Source of the DNA: Petrosia ficiformis
Taxonomy: Eukaryota; Porifera; Demospongiae; Haplosclerida; Petrosiidae
NCBI GenBank assembly: GCA_947044365.1
Contig: OX345636.1
Span: 24,399,466 to 24,463,465, forward strand
Direction of reading: 5' to 3'
Length of the DNA: 64,000 bases
The notes under the pieces are model-generated. The model was given only the letters and a program-made list of their open reading frames with translations, was not told the DNA's origin and did not search any database. Below, in pieces: positions 45,650 to 56,055 of this stretch (the stretch's first letter is position 1; the number at the start of each line of letters is the position of its first letter). The position numbers were made by a program, and so were the translations under genes.

Positions 45650-45930
45650 GCACACAAAAATATGTATGTTTCTCAATATATTTACTGTACAGAAACGTGT
45701 ACTATGTTTCTCAATGTGATTACTGTACAGAAAGATGTATGTTTCTCAATATGTTTACTGTGCAGAAACACGTACATATGTTTCTCAATGTGTTTACTGT
45801 GCAGAAACATGTACATATGTTTCTCAATGTGTTTACTGTGCAGAAAGATGCATGTTTCCCAATGTGTTTACTGTAAAGAAAAATATTTGTTTCTCACTAT
45901 GTTTACTATACTGAAACATTATGAAACATT
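45650..45930. repeat. Tandem array, about 36-46-bp unit, seven to eight copies
   Basis: The unit TATGTTTCTCAATATGTTTA then CTGTACAGAAACGTGTAC repeats with variation across the segment, giving open frames with a repeated MFLNVFTVQKHVH peptide. Units differ in length by about 10 bp and are contiguous. It is a minisatellite and has no spacer structure. Confidence 0.88.
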
Positions 45931-46350
45931 ATATTTCCCTTCACTAGAAATAAATGTGAAACTTTATTAATGGAAACTTAAATATTCAATAAAGAAATCT
46001 GATGATAAACTTTGTGTTTCTCATTCATTGGAAATGTATTTGGTAACACAGAATTTCTATTTAGTAAACATATAGAGAAACATATAAGTGTAGTTTCCTT
46101 ATAGGTTGCAGTGTGAGAAACTCAAGGAAACATATTAATATTTGTAGTGATACCTGTAGGTGGAGCTAGGTAGCTTTCTATCTTGCAACAATGGTGGTGC
46201 AGTAGCAACAATTACCTCGATTGTTTTTGGTTTGAAGTGTTTTTTGGCTAGCGACAGCCATGAAACAGGATCACTTGTGTTTTGTGTGTCCATATTTACT
46301 GTCGTTATTGCCCTCGTTTCATCTTAAAGTCGTAAAACGGCAACTGTGAG

Positions 46351-46392
46351 TTCTAAAACGTTTGGTTCTAATTAGAACCAAACGTTTTAGAA
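46351..46392. repeat. Perfect 42-bp palindrome without spacer
   Basis: TTCTAAAACGTTTGGTTCTA is followed directly by its exact reverse complement; 21-bp arms meet at AATT with no mismatch. Such long perfect palindromes are unstable unless recent, so it may be a head-to-head terminus or a recent insertion. Confidence 0.95.
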
Positions 46393-46435
46393 GAATTCCT
46401 ACGTTATTTTTTTCCTTGTATAATTTGAAGTCTAC

Positions 46436-46520
46436 CAGTATTTGAAATGTCAATGTTTATATTTTTTACCAGTACCCCTTTTGTTGAAATGTCAATGTTT
46501 ATATTTTTTCAGAAAAATTG
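46436..46520. repeat. Direct repeat of 25 bp
   Basis: TGAAATGTCAATGTTTATAT plus a T run occurs at about 46443 and again at about 46485, separated by 17 bp. Confidence 0.85.
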
Positions 46521-46739
46521 CTGACACAGACAAAACGATTACCGTACCCTTTCGCCTACGCTACGCGGCGAGGGTAATAATACAGCTATCATGATAAAAT
46601 TCTCGGATTTTCTTGACTTTCTGTGCACATTCCAACTCCTTCTCATGTGCACAAGATATTCAATTCTTTCAAACTTTCTTTGGTACATTCCAGCTTTATC
46701 AGCTAGAACCTACTTCTTAAGTGACCAACTAGGTTATCT

Positions 46740-46862
46740 CCGGTTAAACATTTTCCATTTTCTTGGTACGTGAAGACAGCTTCATCAAACCCATAAAGAT
46801 TAGCATCTTTTGAAGGTGGGAACTTCAGATATACTTTCTGGAGGAAAACTTGGTTATTCCAA
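46740..46862 (-). other. Exon-like fragment, unrecognised
   Basis: The minus strand reads VWNNQVFLQKVYLKFPPSKD then ANLYGFDEAVFTYQ before a stop. It looks like real coding sequence by its amino-acid pattern but I cannot place it. Confidence 0.3.
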
Positions 46863-47353
46863 ACTACACTGTTAAAAATAAGGTGTTACTGTAACCCATT
46901 TAAGGGTGTTATTTCACTTGTTTAAATATCACTCCTTTGGGGTGTTTTGTGCAACACCCGTAAGTAGCTATGATAACCCTCCACAGGTGTTCTAGTAACT
47001 CCCTCAGAAGGTGTGCCTCCAAGTGTAATGAAGCCCCTAACATGTTAAATTAGACCCCATGCAATTTAAGTTAATTTGGACCAGATATAATTATTATCAT
47101 AAAATAATTATATACATGTATATTACAGTCTATATGAATATATTACATTTTGTAATTCTTTGTTAAAATTAATAATACAGTAATATACTCTGTTTTTTGT
47201 TTATTCTATACATGAATGATTTTTTTTCTTATAACTTATCTAAAGAGCTGCTGACTTGCAAAACACTATTGGGAATATGTTGGCTGTCTTTGATTCCAAG
47301 ATCATGTTCTTTTTGAAGAGAAGTACACTTTTCAGTGATGGGGGATATTCCAT

Positions 47354-48034
47354 GTTAAAAGTGAAGTAAGCAGATACCAGACATATTAAGATTGCCAGGA
47401 CATCTGACGACTTTATAAGGGGAATTCGTTCACATACAATTATCATCTCGAATGACATATCTCCAATCACAGTGACTATATATGGGGCATTAATTGGGAT
47501 ACCAGCTACCTGGCTGTCTAATCAAGGGTGCCTGTTAATTTTTGTTTGAAGAAATACAGATATCAACTGGTATATATGCAAATATTCTAGTTTAGATTCT
47601 ATTATGTGGAAAGCAATGATGATATCCTGTATGAGATAAATAATAGTAGGTAGAAGGCACAAGTAAAGAATATCCTAATGAAACCCTAACAATGCCAGTA
47701 CACCTAACATAAAATCTGGTATTGTTAGGATTTTATTAAGATATTCTTTACATGTGCCTTCTACCAAATGATAATTGAACATTCCCATGTTCTCACAAAA
47801 TGTAGTTAATTCTTGAGCTTGCATTTTTAAAAAGTCTCGTATGGCTATTCAGCTGTCACCTTCCTTGGTTGACAGCAACGTGACCTTTGGAAGTAAGGTT
47901 ATCCAATTTTTATCAGCCTCTTCTTTATGAAAGTTAGTGATTTCTTCTAACTCTCGCTCAAGCTACATACGTGTTGTTAGAAAAATTAAACAGAACTTAC
48001 TATATGTCTGGTATCTGCTTACTTCACTTTTAAC
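47354..48034. repeat. Outer inverted repeat, 33-bp arms, formed by coding sequence
   Basis: GTTAAAAGTGAAGTAAGCAG then ATACCAGACATAT at 47354-47386 is repeated in inverted form at 48002-48034. The left arm is part of the SAMD3-like block (LVSAYFTFN), so a piece of coding sequence was duplicated in inverted orientation about 650 bp away. Confidence 0.88.
47649..47765. repeat. Hairpin with 50-bp arms and 17-nt loop
   Basis: GGTAGAAGGCACAAGTAAAG ... AACAATGCCAG (47649-47698) pairs with CTGGTATTGTTAGG ... GTGCCTTCTACC (47716-47765) with five or six mismatches. It sits inside the outer inverted repeat 47354-48034. Confidence 0.88.
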
Positions 48035-48305
48035 ACTTGGATGTATAATACATTTTATTATGACTTGTAGAAAATCAATTTTATAACATGTTCTATACAC
48101 ATGAAATGGACAAATATTTATCACCTGGCAACTTTCTCTACAAATAAAAAAAAAAGAAGAAGTACCATACCTTAGTTTTTTCCTTTTGGAGACAAAATCA
48201 ATCTATAATTCGCCTAATAGCCTTCCTTTCACCAATCTTTGGTACTAGTTCCGTCAGCTCCTCATCTGTAAGTTCCACAAACACTCCACCATATGGCAGA
48301 GATAT

Positions 48306-49677
48306 AGACCATCTCTGATTATCACAAAGCCGAAATCTGATCTCTGCTGGGAATGCCAACAAACTCTGCAACCATCACAGCTTCTTTCAATAAGTCTGAG
48401 GAAGAAAACATAATGGTAATTATGGTATTCAAAATCGATTCTAAATTAAAAATTAAGATTCATCATAATAAATATTACAATACCTTCATAGATCCTGACA
48501 AAAGCAACAGACCATATCAGCAGAGCACAAACAGAAAGAAACCACTACAAAGCTCAATGTAAGCAGAGCATCACAACCATCAAAAGAGCTTTCACTTCAC
48601 CCAATGGCACATTCTCTCCACCTGCCATTGGCTTCATCAAACCTCTGGCATCTGTTGACATCACATTGCACATCAGCTTTGATTTTGCCCAACAACTACA
48701 CTACCCTTGTAACCCGCTTCAGCCTGGACCCATTTACTTCTTAACACCAAGAAAATGTGGTATCTTTGGCCTCTGTTCTGAAGCCATACCTTTTCAGATC
48801 AATTACTTAATTGACGAAGCCGTCGACACTGGAAAGGGATCTAATTCAGTTATCAGCTACCTCCATCACTTCTTGGCTACCTATGGTATGGGAGCAATGC
48901 ACTTGGCTCTGCATGCAGACAATTGTTCAGGACAGAACAAAAATAACATTATGCTACAGGTATGATCATTATTTTTGAAGGTTCAATATGTTTAATTTTA
49001 ATTCATTTTAGTACCTGACCTGGAGAGTGATGAATGGTCTCAACAAGACCATTACTTTGTCTTTCATGATTGTAGGACATACAAAATTCATGCCTGACTC
49101 CTGTTTCGATTTATTGAAGCAGAAAATGAGGCGTACTAACATCGAGTGTTTGGACGATATTGTCCAAACAATCAATAAATCTGCCAGTGTAAATCACACA
49201 CAGTTAGTAGGCACACAAAATGGAGAGGTATTAGTTCCTACATATGATTGGCTATCTTTCTTCGCAATGTATTTTAAGAAGATCTCAAACATAAAAAGTT
49301 ACCAGAATTTTATTGTATCCACCAATTCACCTGGAGTAGTAGAATATAAGAAATTCAGCAATTCAGAATCCACAAAAATCAACATCATCAAAGACTCATT
49401 AGTACTACCTACAACAGGCGAACTTCCTCAAATACTTGCTCCATCTGGGCTCTCCAGTGACCATCAATGAATAAGACCTTTCTGCTCCGAGAGAACACAA
49501 GATTTGACATGCCCACTTCCATCTGTTCCAAAAAGTACATGAGCAAACACACCAACTCAAACACCCATTGCTTCACCTATGAGGCCTACAATGACAGATA
49601 CATTGCCACCAACAAAAATACCACGTATCTGTGGCAAGTGTGGTCTGTCTGGGCATAATCGCAGATCTTGCAAATAA
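48306..49677 (+). pseudogene. DUF7869-type mobile gene, copy 4, best preserved core
   Basis: From about 48306 it reads LIITKPKSDLCWECQQ, then after an intron (acceptor near 48491) FDFAQQLHYPCNPLQPGPIY (48679), FLTPRKCGIFGLCSEAI, INYLIDEAVDTGKGSNSVIS, ALHADNCSGQNKNNIMLQ (48908), intron 48960-49011, YLTWRVMNGLNKTITLSFMI, VGHTKFMPDSCFDLLKQKMR, VLVPTYDWLSFFAMYFKKIS and, in the same frame after TGA at 49468-49470, IRPFCSERTQDLTCPLPS and the zinc knuckle ICGKCGLSGHNRRSCK ending at 49677. The TGA looks like the product of a 15-bp deletion in the QWYL(Y/F)xKIR block that other copies keep. One more shift lies near 48355. The conserved H-x-D-N-C-x-G-Q-N-K-N and D-W residues suggest a nuclease or integrase fold; no function is proven. 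Confidence 0.75.
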
Positions 49678-49754
49678 TCTACATGTAAAACATCACTATT
49701 TATCTTTTCTAATACATAATATTAAGTAACTTACAATGTATACATTCATATTAA

Positions 49755-50367
49755 GGTGGTACTAGGGAGTGGGCGGATGCGACTCCAATCAGTTTCAAAA
49801 TAGAATATTATATAATATGACTCTAACCTGGTGTAATGGCAACCTTCATATCTTCTAATCACCTTTATAGGGTCCTGGAAGTGATAAAACATATATAAAA
49901 TGTCCATTTTTGTAATCGCAATAAGTACAAAACGGAGAAAGCCACGCCCACCAATCATGGCATGCACCAAGTACAATGCATTTAGAGAAAACAAATAGAG
50001 CCGTTTTCTGGAAATTCATTTTACTTTTATAGTTACAAGAGGCTGAAGAAAGCTGAATTCTGTAGCTTTTCACGGAAACCATAAAATCTACCTTTCTAGG
50101 CACTATCAAACTCCGATCTTTCTCAGAGAGCAACTACAGTTACCCGCCATTGTTACCCACCCACCGCCCCCTCCACCACCCGTGGGGCGTGTTTAGGTTT
50201 GTTTCTGAAAATAAACTATCAGTGAAAACATTTAGGCCCAATAATTATACCCCCGGGTGGGTGTGGCTTCCAAAAAATACAGAATGGAACCAGATTGTAT
50301 GCAGCAAGAAGCTTGCAAGACTAGAAACTGATTGGAGTAGCATCCGCCCACGGAAAAGACTACAACC
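49755..50367. mobile_element. TTAA-flanked repeat, family A, full-length copy
   Basis: Begins GGTGGTACTAGGGAGTGGGC and ends CGCCCACGGAAAAGACTACAACC: terminal inverted repeats of about 45 bp that share GGGCGGATGC.ACTCCAATCA and GTTTC. Flanked by TTAA on both sides (49751-49754, 50368-50371). Length 613 bp with no conserved protein, so it is non-autonomous. TTAA targets occur in the piggyBac and Kolobok superfamilies; GGTGG termini do not settle which. Confidence 0.92.
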
Positions 50368-50371
50368 TTAA

Positions 50372-51139
50372 ACTCTTTAAAATAGGGGAAAAAATGGTAG
50401 ATCTTCACTCCTGCACATGTTGATATTACAAACGCCATGTTTTTAGGCCACGCCCACCACGTGGTTTTCCGTGAACGGAAATACACGGAAATAGAATAAA
50501 AATTTTAAAATCACATTTTCTCAAAATGGCGTTTTGATAGATAGACATGCGAACATGTCCATAACAACGCATAATTACGTCATATCAACACGATCGTGGT
50601 GTTAAATCAGAGCTAATGAAATGAAGCATTATGTAGTGCTGTTATCTGAATTTGGTCAAAAATTGTCATAAGGGCTATTTTGTGAGACTTGGTCACATAT
50701 AGCCTAGCCATTGAGAGAATGTTAGCATGATCTTGGTCTAAGAATATTACGGTTTCAATCTAACATGTTTAGTGATTCGTGTTATTATTATTATTTTAAT
50801 TCACCTCTTGAGGGATTACTCAGGCCCTTGAGATGCTTTTATTTGACCACACCAACACTAACATTCATAGATGGATAAACATACAATTTTATATAAATAA
50901 ACAGACAACAATACCCAACACAAGTATGAGACCCACAGTCATGACCACGATGCCCAACGCGATTGATTATCAGACAGACAGTCACAACCACAATGCCCAA
51001 CAATACATACACCAAAGTAGAAGTGTTTCTCTTCAAATTAATGTTGTGATACTGTACAAAGTACTTTTACTTACCAAAGTTTATGTCACCAATAGGTCTA
51101 TTTATTTGTCTGATCCCCTAATCAAATTGCATAATCAGT
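50372..51139. other. Non-coding spacer
   Basis: No convincing gene. Weak open frames near 50833-51162 on both strands are rich in low-complexity His/Thr sequence. A (TTA)n run is near 50780. Confidence 0.35.
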
Positions 51140-51364
51140 TTAGTGTTGTAGATACTGCATAGCATTGAGCAAAGAGTCTAAATTACCATCCACTGTAGGG
51201 GAGAGTGGTGAATACAAGCTTCTGCTTCTAGAGACCGGCTGTTCAGTGGGCTTTTGACTCGACAATATACTTCTAGAAAGCAATTCGGGATCAAGCCAAG
51301 TTGAGAGTGATGGAAAATCTTCTAACAAAGCTCCAAAAGTTATTTCTGTAAGATTTGTACTCAC
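51140..51364 (-). CDS. Hypothetical 74-residue ORF
   Basis: ATG at 51364 opens MSTNLTEITFGALLEDFPSL then STWLDPELLSRSILSSQ and ends LDSLLNAMQYLQH at TAA. Composition looks protein-like (regular hydrophobic spacing, Ser/Pro-rich middle). It is divergent from the ORF at 51484 with a TATATATA-rich 120-bp gap. Family unknown. Confidence 0.35.
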   Translation of the reverse strand: MSTNLTEITFGALLEDFPSLSTWLDPELLSRSILSSQKPTEQPVSRSRSLYSPLSPTVDGNLDSLLNAMQYLQH

Positions 51365-51483
51365 TATTATAATTATATATACATGTATATGCTATATAGA
51401 ACCCCATTAAAAGGTTGCATTCCTGTTTGGAGTCTGAGAAGCAGTTCTAGTCTCACCTCCTGTGAGTTAAAATTTAATAGAAT

Positions 51484-51768
51484 ATGCATACTGATCTTGT
51501 GATTTGTTATTCATTCCTTCACAGATTTCATAATAGATGTAATCAGAAAGTTGCTGATTTTCTTCTAGACCAATTGAAAGACCAGAAAGGACAAAAATGT
51601 AATGAAGAAAACATTATTAACATTATGTTTAATGAACACTCACTTATTGTTTTATTATTAGAGGCAGTTCATCAATACTATGACTCCAGAAGGAGATCAT
51701 ATAATGATTCACAGCCTGGCAGGTATCATGTCAAAAAACAGAGACAGAGACAACAAAGTGTATGTTAA
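51484..51768 (+). CDS. Hypothetical ORF with Arg/Gln-rich end
   Basis: An acceptor-like CTTCACAG at 51525 precedes FHNRCNQKVADFLLDQLKDQ, then LIVLLLEAVHQYYDSRRRSY and GRYHVKKQRQRQQSVC before TAA 51766-51768. The open frame starts at ATG 51484. The helical middle with a basic end recalls the small genes at 21360 and 29693, though without clear homology. Family unknown. Confidence 0.35.
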   Translation: MHTDLVICYSFLHRFHNRCNQKVADFLLDQLKDQKGQKCNEENIINIMFNEHSLIVLLLEAVHQYYDSRRRSYNDSQPGRYHVKKQRQRQQSVC

Positions 51769-51910
51769 GATTGTTTCATGAGCGTAGTATAGTTCTCACA
51801 CAGCTGTACAATAAGAGAGAAACGGTGGCAAAATCAAATAAATTCTCTTTATTTACATAGAACTTAAGAGTTTAATTAAACATTTGGACAGTAGGTGGAG
51901 GGATACTGAT

Positions 51911-52112
51911 GTACAAAGTAGCAAGGAGGAAGAAGAGAATAGACTCCACACCAAGTCTTTCAAGTCCTCCAATCAATGCCTCAAAATGGACAGTTGATGA
52001 GCATTTTCTTAGTACTCCAAGTACATCTCCAAACTCATCACCTCCAAACATGATTCCATATTCCAGGCTGATCAACCAGCATTATCACATACTGACGTCT
52101 CTTTCTCCATAA
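51911..52112 (+). CDS. Hypothetical short Ser/Pro-rich ORF
   Basis: ATG near 51911 opens YKVARRKKRIDSTPSLSSPP then INASKWTVDEHFLSTPST and ends TSLSP. A basic start and Ser/Pro phosphosite-like repeats are visible. It could be a further exon of the gene around 51484. No family recognised. Confidence 0.25.
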
Positions 52113-52283
52113 CACCCAATATATGCAACATTTGTTCAACGAAGATACATTTGATTTTTCTTAAAGTGAGATTGAACTCACAGTTTACTAGAAACACCCA
52201 GTTTTTGGACCATTAGTTCGTTGCTATTTCTACCATATATTCCAATTATTACAGCATTAAACAATATTAGAATCTTTTGCAAA

Positions 52284-52660
52284 GCTAACCTAAAACGAAT
52301 AGAAGATAAACCCCTCTCCGTTTTTAGTTACAGCTGTTTTTATCACGTTTGCTTTTCTGTATTATATTGTCAGATCTGATTTTCTGTAATACTCTTTGTG
52401 ATTTCTGAGACTAGCTGAGAACATCATTGTTGGTAAGTACAATAAAGCATCATGTTATATATATATATATATAAGCTAACCTACAAAGAGTAGAAGACAA
52501 ACTCCTCTTCGTTTTTTAGTTATAGTTTACTTTTCTGTATTAAATATTGTCAGATCTGGTTTTCTGTAATATATACTGTTTGTGATTTCTGAGAACAGTT
52601 GGTAAGTTACAATAAAGCATTGTTATATATATATATATATATATAAGCTAACTTAGAAAG
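52284..52660. repeat. Tandem duplication, 170-190-bp unit with TATATA tracts
   Basis: The unit AAGCTAACCTAAAACGAATA ... CTGTATTATATTGTCAGATC ... GGTAAGTACAATAAAGCATC then a TA tract occurs twice (about 52284-52472 and 52473-52645) and a third begins at 52646. Copies differ by small deletions. Confidence 0.82.
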
Positions 52661-53071
52661 AACAGAAGACGGATCAACTCAAGAAGGCAATCCGAATTGG
52701 TTTCTGGATCGCGTACTTATTTTAGTCAAACGATCCGTAAAAGCCACACCTCCTTATTCGGACAGGCCACACCCATCAAACTAATTACACAATGTTAGTA
52801 ACTATCATTATGAAATGATAAAATAGTTAGTAGTAGGTACTAGGTACCTACTACTAATTATAAATGTGATGATTATGAGAATAACAATGATAAAAAAATA
52901 ATTATTGTAGCTACAAAACTAATATTAGTATATATATATAATGATATATATAGTAATTATGAACAATTATGGTTATAATATTAATGGTGAATAAATATAA
53001 ATATACATAATTATAATTATATACATGATATATAAAAATTGATATTTATGATTATGATAATATTTGTTCAA
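52661..53071. other. AT-rich spacer with microsatellite-like TA and short palindromes
   Basis: AGTAGGTACTAGGTACCTAC near 52832 is self-complementary. No gene seen. Confidence 0.4.
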
Positions 53072-54476
53072 TTAAACAGGGTACAGTTCTGCACTGTGAC
53101 TCAGGATGCTGTTGAATTCTTCATTAGCTGTCTTTCCATATCTCTCTTTCCACATAAATTCGTCCAGGTAAGAGGACAGTTTTTTGGTACATCCCCTCAT
53201 GGCTTTGATTTTCAGGCTGTACTAGGGGGAAGGGTAGATGAAACTGCTATCAGTTTCTAGTCTTGCAAGCTTCTTGCTGCATGCAATCTGGTTCCATTCT
53301 GTATTTTTGGAAGCCACACCCACCCTGGTGTATAATTGTAGGGCCTGAATGTTTTCCTGCAAGGTAACTGTAGCTGCTCTCTGAGAAAGATCGGAGTTTG
53401 ATAGTGTCTAGAAAGGTAAATTTTGGTTTCACTGAAAAGCTACAGAATTCAGCTTTCTTCAGCCTCTTGTAACTATAAAAGTAAAATGAATTTTCAGAAA
53501 ACAACTTCATTCATTTCTCAAAATGCATTGTACTTGGGTGCACACCATGATTGGTGGGCATGGTTTTCGTGGTTTTGTACTTGTATGTTTGTTTGTAAAA
53601 ATAGTCAATTACAGGCCAATATAAAGCTGATCAGAAAATATGAAGGTTGGTATTACACCAGGTTAGTGTCACAATTATTATATAATATTCCATTTTGAAA
53701 CTGATTGGAGTTGCATCCGCCCACTCCCTAGTACCACCTTCAGCTGGACTCGATTCCAGTATGACTCCACAGTGTTGGTGTGAACACCAGATGGAAAAAT
53801 GAACTGTATTGAATGACTGTGTGTCAAACCAAGTTGTGACCGAATGACACGGTAAGAACTCCACTCATCAGAATGAACTATGCTCCTGGGAGCAACAACA
53901 CTTGTAATAATGGGTAGTAATGTAGCACTGTCTCGTCTGTCCACTATACGCATATGTGCAAGTGCTGGTTGAAATCTGGTGTCGACAATTCCAAATACCC
54001 ATACTTGTTCTTATGGCGGATGTCCACGATGGGCTTTAACTTTATGAGAAAAGAGGGATTCGTCCACTTGTACTACAGCTCCAGCTCCTCCAAGTACAAT
54101 TGGGCGTTGCAATAGCTTTGTCCCTCAAGAATGTGTTGCACTGTATAACACTGACACGAGATATTCCAACAGTTGCTGTAGTTATGTTTATTTTACTGTC
54201 TGTTGTCCAGTGATGAATCAACAGCAACCACTTGTCTGTCAAAAAAAAGATCCACTACGAACTGTTTTCATAGTTCGACATTGACTATCTCTGCATCTCC
54301 ATGTGTATCCATCCAATGATCCATTGCGCTTTGTTCTCTTTTGAAATGTCATTGTAGATCCACAACGAGAACATGTCATTTGGCAGTTAAAAAGATTCTT
54401 TGTTTGCATATACTGTATCACTGCTTCATAGTTGTTTTTCATAGACAAGAGGTCCAATCTCCCTCATATGTGACAT
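53072..54476 (-). pseudogene. Second Merlin transposase, split by a TTAA-type repeat
   Basis: Minus-strand start at 54476 (MSHMREIGPLV), then after a shift the zinc ribbon (CQMTCSRCGSTM ... WRCRDSQC), WLLLIHHWTTDSKINITTAT, PIVLGGAGAVVQVDESLFSH (first Asp), VWVFGIVDTRFQPALAHMRI, IVHSDEWSSYRVI (second Asp) and NTVESYWNRVQLK (Glu) at about 53750. The frame then enters an inserted repeat (53215-53738) and resumes at 53214 with KIKAMRGCTKKLSSYLDEFM then WKERYGKT, ending at TAA 53072-53074. Other lesions: shifts near 54455 and 54105, and TAA near 54012. The Trp in SDEW shows the residue lost in the 8.3-kb copy. Terminal inverted repeats were not located. Confidence 0.88.
53215..53738. mobile_element. 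TTAA-type repeat, family A, inserted in the Merlin gene
   Basis: Begins GGCTGTACTAGGGGGAAGGG and ends CTCCCTAGTACCACC; 524 bp, internally matching the copies at 30164 and 49755. Flanks read TTCA on both sides (53211-53214, 53739-53742), a one-base variant of the TTAA target. Removing the repeat and one TTCA restores the Merlin reading through QLK|IKAMRG. Confidence 0.9.
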
Positions 54477-54533
54477 TTTAAAATTTGCTTTGCACAATTG
54501 GCCACACCCATTTTAATTGTGAAAGTGCGAGAG

Positions 54534-56055
54534 ATGGCTACAGCTGGTTTCAGTTCTGTTTCTGGTGGGAAGAGAAGCCTGAAAAGAAAGCGAGTTGTGA
54601 TGACAATTGAAGATATTTTGTAAGCTGGTTAAAAGCGGAAGGTCGCAGGGAAATTGACTGTTCATGACATAGTGAAGAGCGAAGTAAAACTCCAGTCGTT
54701 TCTCCAGGAAATCCAAGACAATGACTGTATCTAGAAGAGGCGAATTGTAAGAAGAGCACTAGACAAAGCAGTCTATCTTTGGTTCGTTCAGCATCGTTGC
54801 AAGGGATCCCCGATTAGCGGTCCACTACTCATGGGTAAAGCATTGCAGCTCTATCCACTGATCTACCCGAATGATCCTGATCCTAGCTCCTTTAAAGATA
54901 GACATGGAGTGAGATCTTTGGCAGTACAAGGAGAATCACAGTCTGCAGCTACAGAAACTGTTGAACCTTTTCAGCTTCAAAAAATCATTGAGGAGAAAGG
55001 CCTAACCTTGAGTCAAGTGTTCAATTGTGATGAAACAGGCCTGTACTGGAAGCTGATGCCAAATAAAACACTTGTTTTATCCCGGGAAAAAAAGCAAAGG
55101 GTATTAAAAAGCCAAAAGATCATGTTACATCATGGCCTGTGCCAATGCAAGTGGATCTATCACGCTTCCTCTAGTGTTTGTCCACAAATCACTCAACCCA
55201 CGCTGCTTCAAAAATGTGGATAAGAATGATCTACCAGTTGGCTATTGTGCACAAAAAAATTCCTGGATGGACTCCTCTATCTTCAAAACATGGTTCCATG
55301 AAAAGTTTGTGCCAAGATGCCAAAAAGCACTTGCAGAGAAAGGTATTACAAAAAGAGCAATTCTTCTCTTAGATAATGCTCCTTCCCACCCTGATATTGA
55401 ACATTTAAGCTCTACTGATGGTGAAATAAGTTGCCTCTACTTGCCCCCAAACACCACATCTTTAATCCAGCCTATGGATCAAGGTGTTTTGGAAACAATC
55501 AAGCGTCAATACAAACGTGATTTGCTACTTTGTCTTCTCAACAAAGAGAATGAAGGATCAAACATTCCTGAGTTCACCAAAGCCCTTAACATCCTTGATG
55601 CTGTTTTGATGTCAGCTAAGAGCTGGACTGAAGTGGAAGAGTCAACAATAAGAAAGAGTTGGAACAAGCTCTTGCCTGGTTTAACTGATAATGCTGATGT
55701 TTCGGAACAGGAGGAAACCAGTCTTAATGAAGTGATGGATAAGCTTCATGTTCCAGCTGAAGAAAGATCAGATTGGCTCACACTTGATAGTAATGATCCA
55801 GGCTACCATGAATACACTGATGAAGAATTAGTGATACATGGCAACGCCTCTGAAGAAAAAGAGGAAAATCAGGAAGACAACGATGAGCTCTTCACCCAGA
55901 ATGTTTCTCATGCACAAGCCTGTCAGGCATTGGAAACTGTTCTTGCGTATGTGGAGCAGCAACCTGAAGTACCAATGAGCACTACTATTCTACTCAACAG
56001 TCTCCTTATTCAAACTAAGGAAAAGGGTTCAGAATCTAAAGCAGAGTACAGTTAA
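54534..56055 (+). pseudogene. Tigger/Jerky-type (pogo superfamily) transposase pseudogene
   Basis: ATG 54534 opens MATAGFSSVSGGKRSLKRKR then VVMTIEDIL; broken frames carry KLVKSGRSQGKLTVHDIVKS, a CENP-B-like helix-turn-helix with part missing. DRHGVRSLAVQGES (54902) begins the DDE_1 domain: VFNCDETGLYWKLMPNKT (first Asp, 55018), RAILLLDNAPSHPD (second Asp, 55360) and TTSLIQPMDQGVLETIKRQY (third, 55465). The long C-terminus has acidic and Gln-rich parts ending at TAA 56053-56055. Lesions: stops near 54620 and 54730, loss of part of the second HTH near 54895, and a one-base shift near 55120. The frame from 55132 to 56055 is intact. It begins 58 bp from the divergent Merlin start. TIRs were not found. 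Confidence 0.85.

Larger units (their letters stand above)
47240..48302 (-). pseudogene. SAMD3-like gene remnant
   Basis: The minus strand reads, in order, YGGVFVELTDEELTELVPKI then GERKAIRRII (48295-48203; end of a SAM domain), LERELEEITNFHKEEADKNW then ITLLPKVTLLS (47965-47860) and, near 47470-47300, FEMIIVCERIPLIKSSDVLA then ILICLVSAYFTFNMEYPPSL. The last block matches the C-terminus of the expanded SAMD3-like proteins of fish and invertebrates. A TGA or TAG breaks each block, and hairpin repeats separate them. Function in those families is unknown. Confidence 0.5.

Noticed and set aside
45643..45970. Two overlapping ORFs with MFLNVFTVQKHVH repeats; also considered as a CRISPR array
   Set aside because: The frames follow a minisatellite of variable unit length without unique spacers; no coding support and no CRISPR structure.
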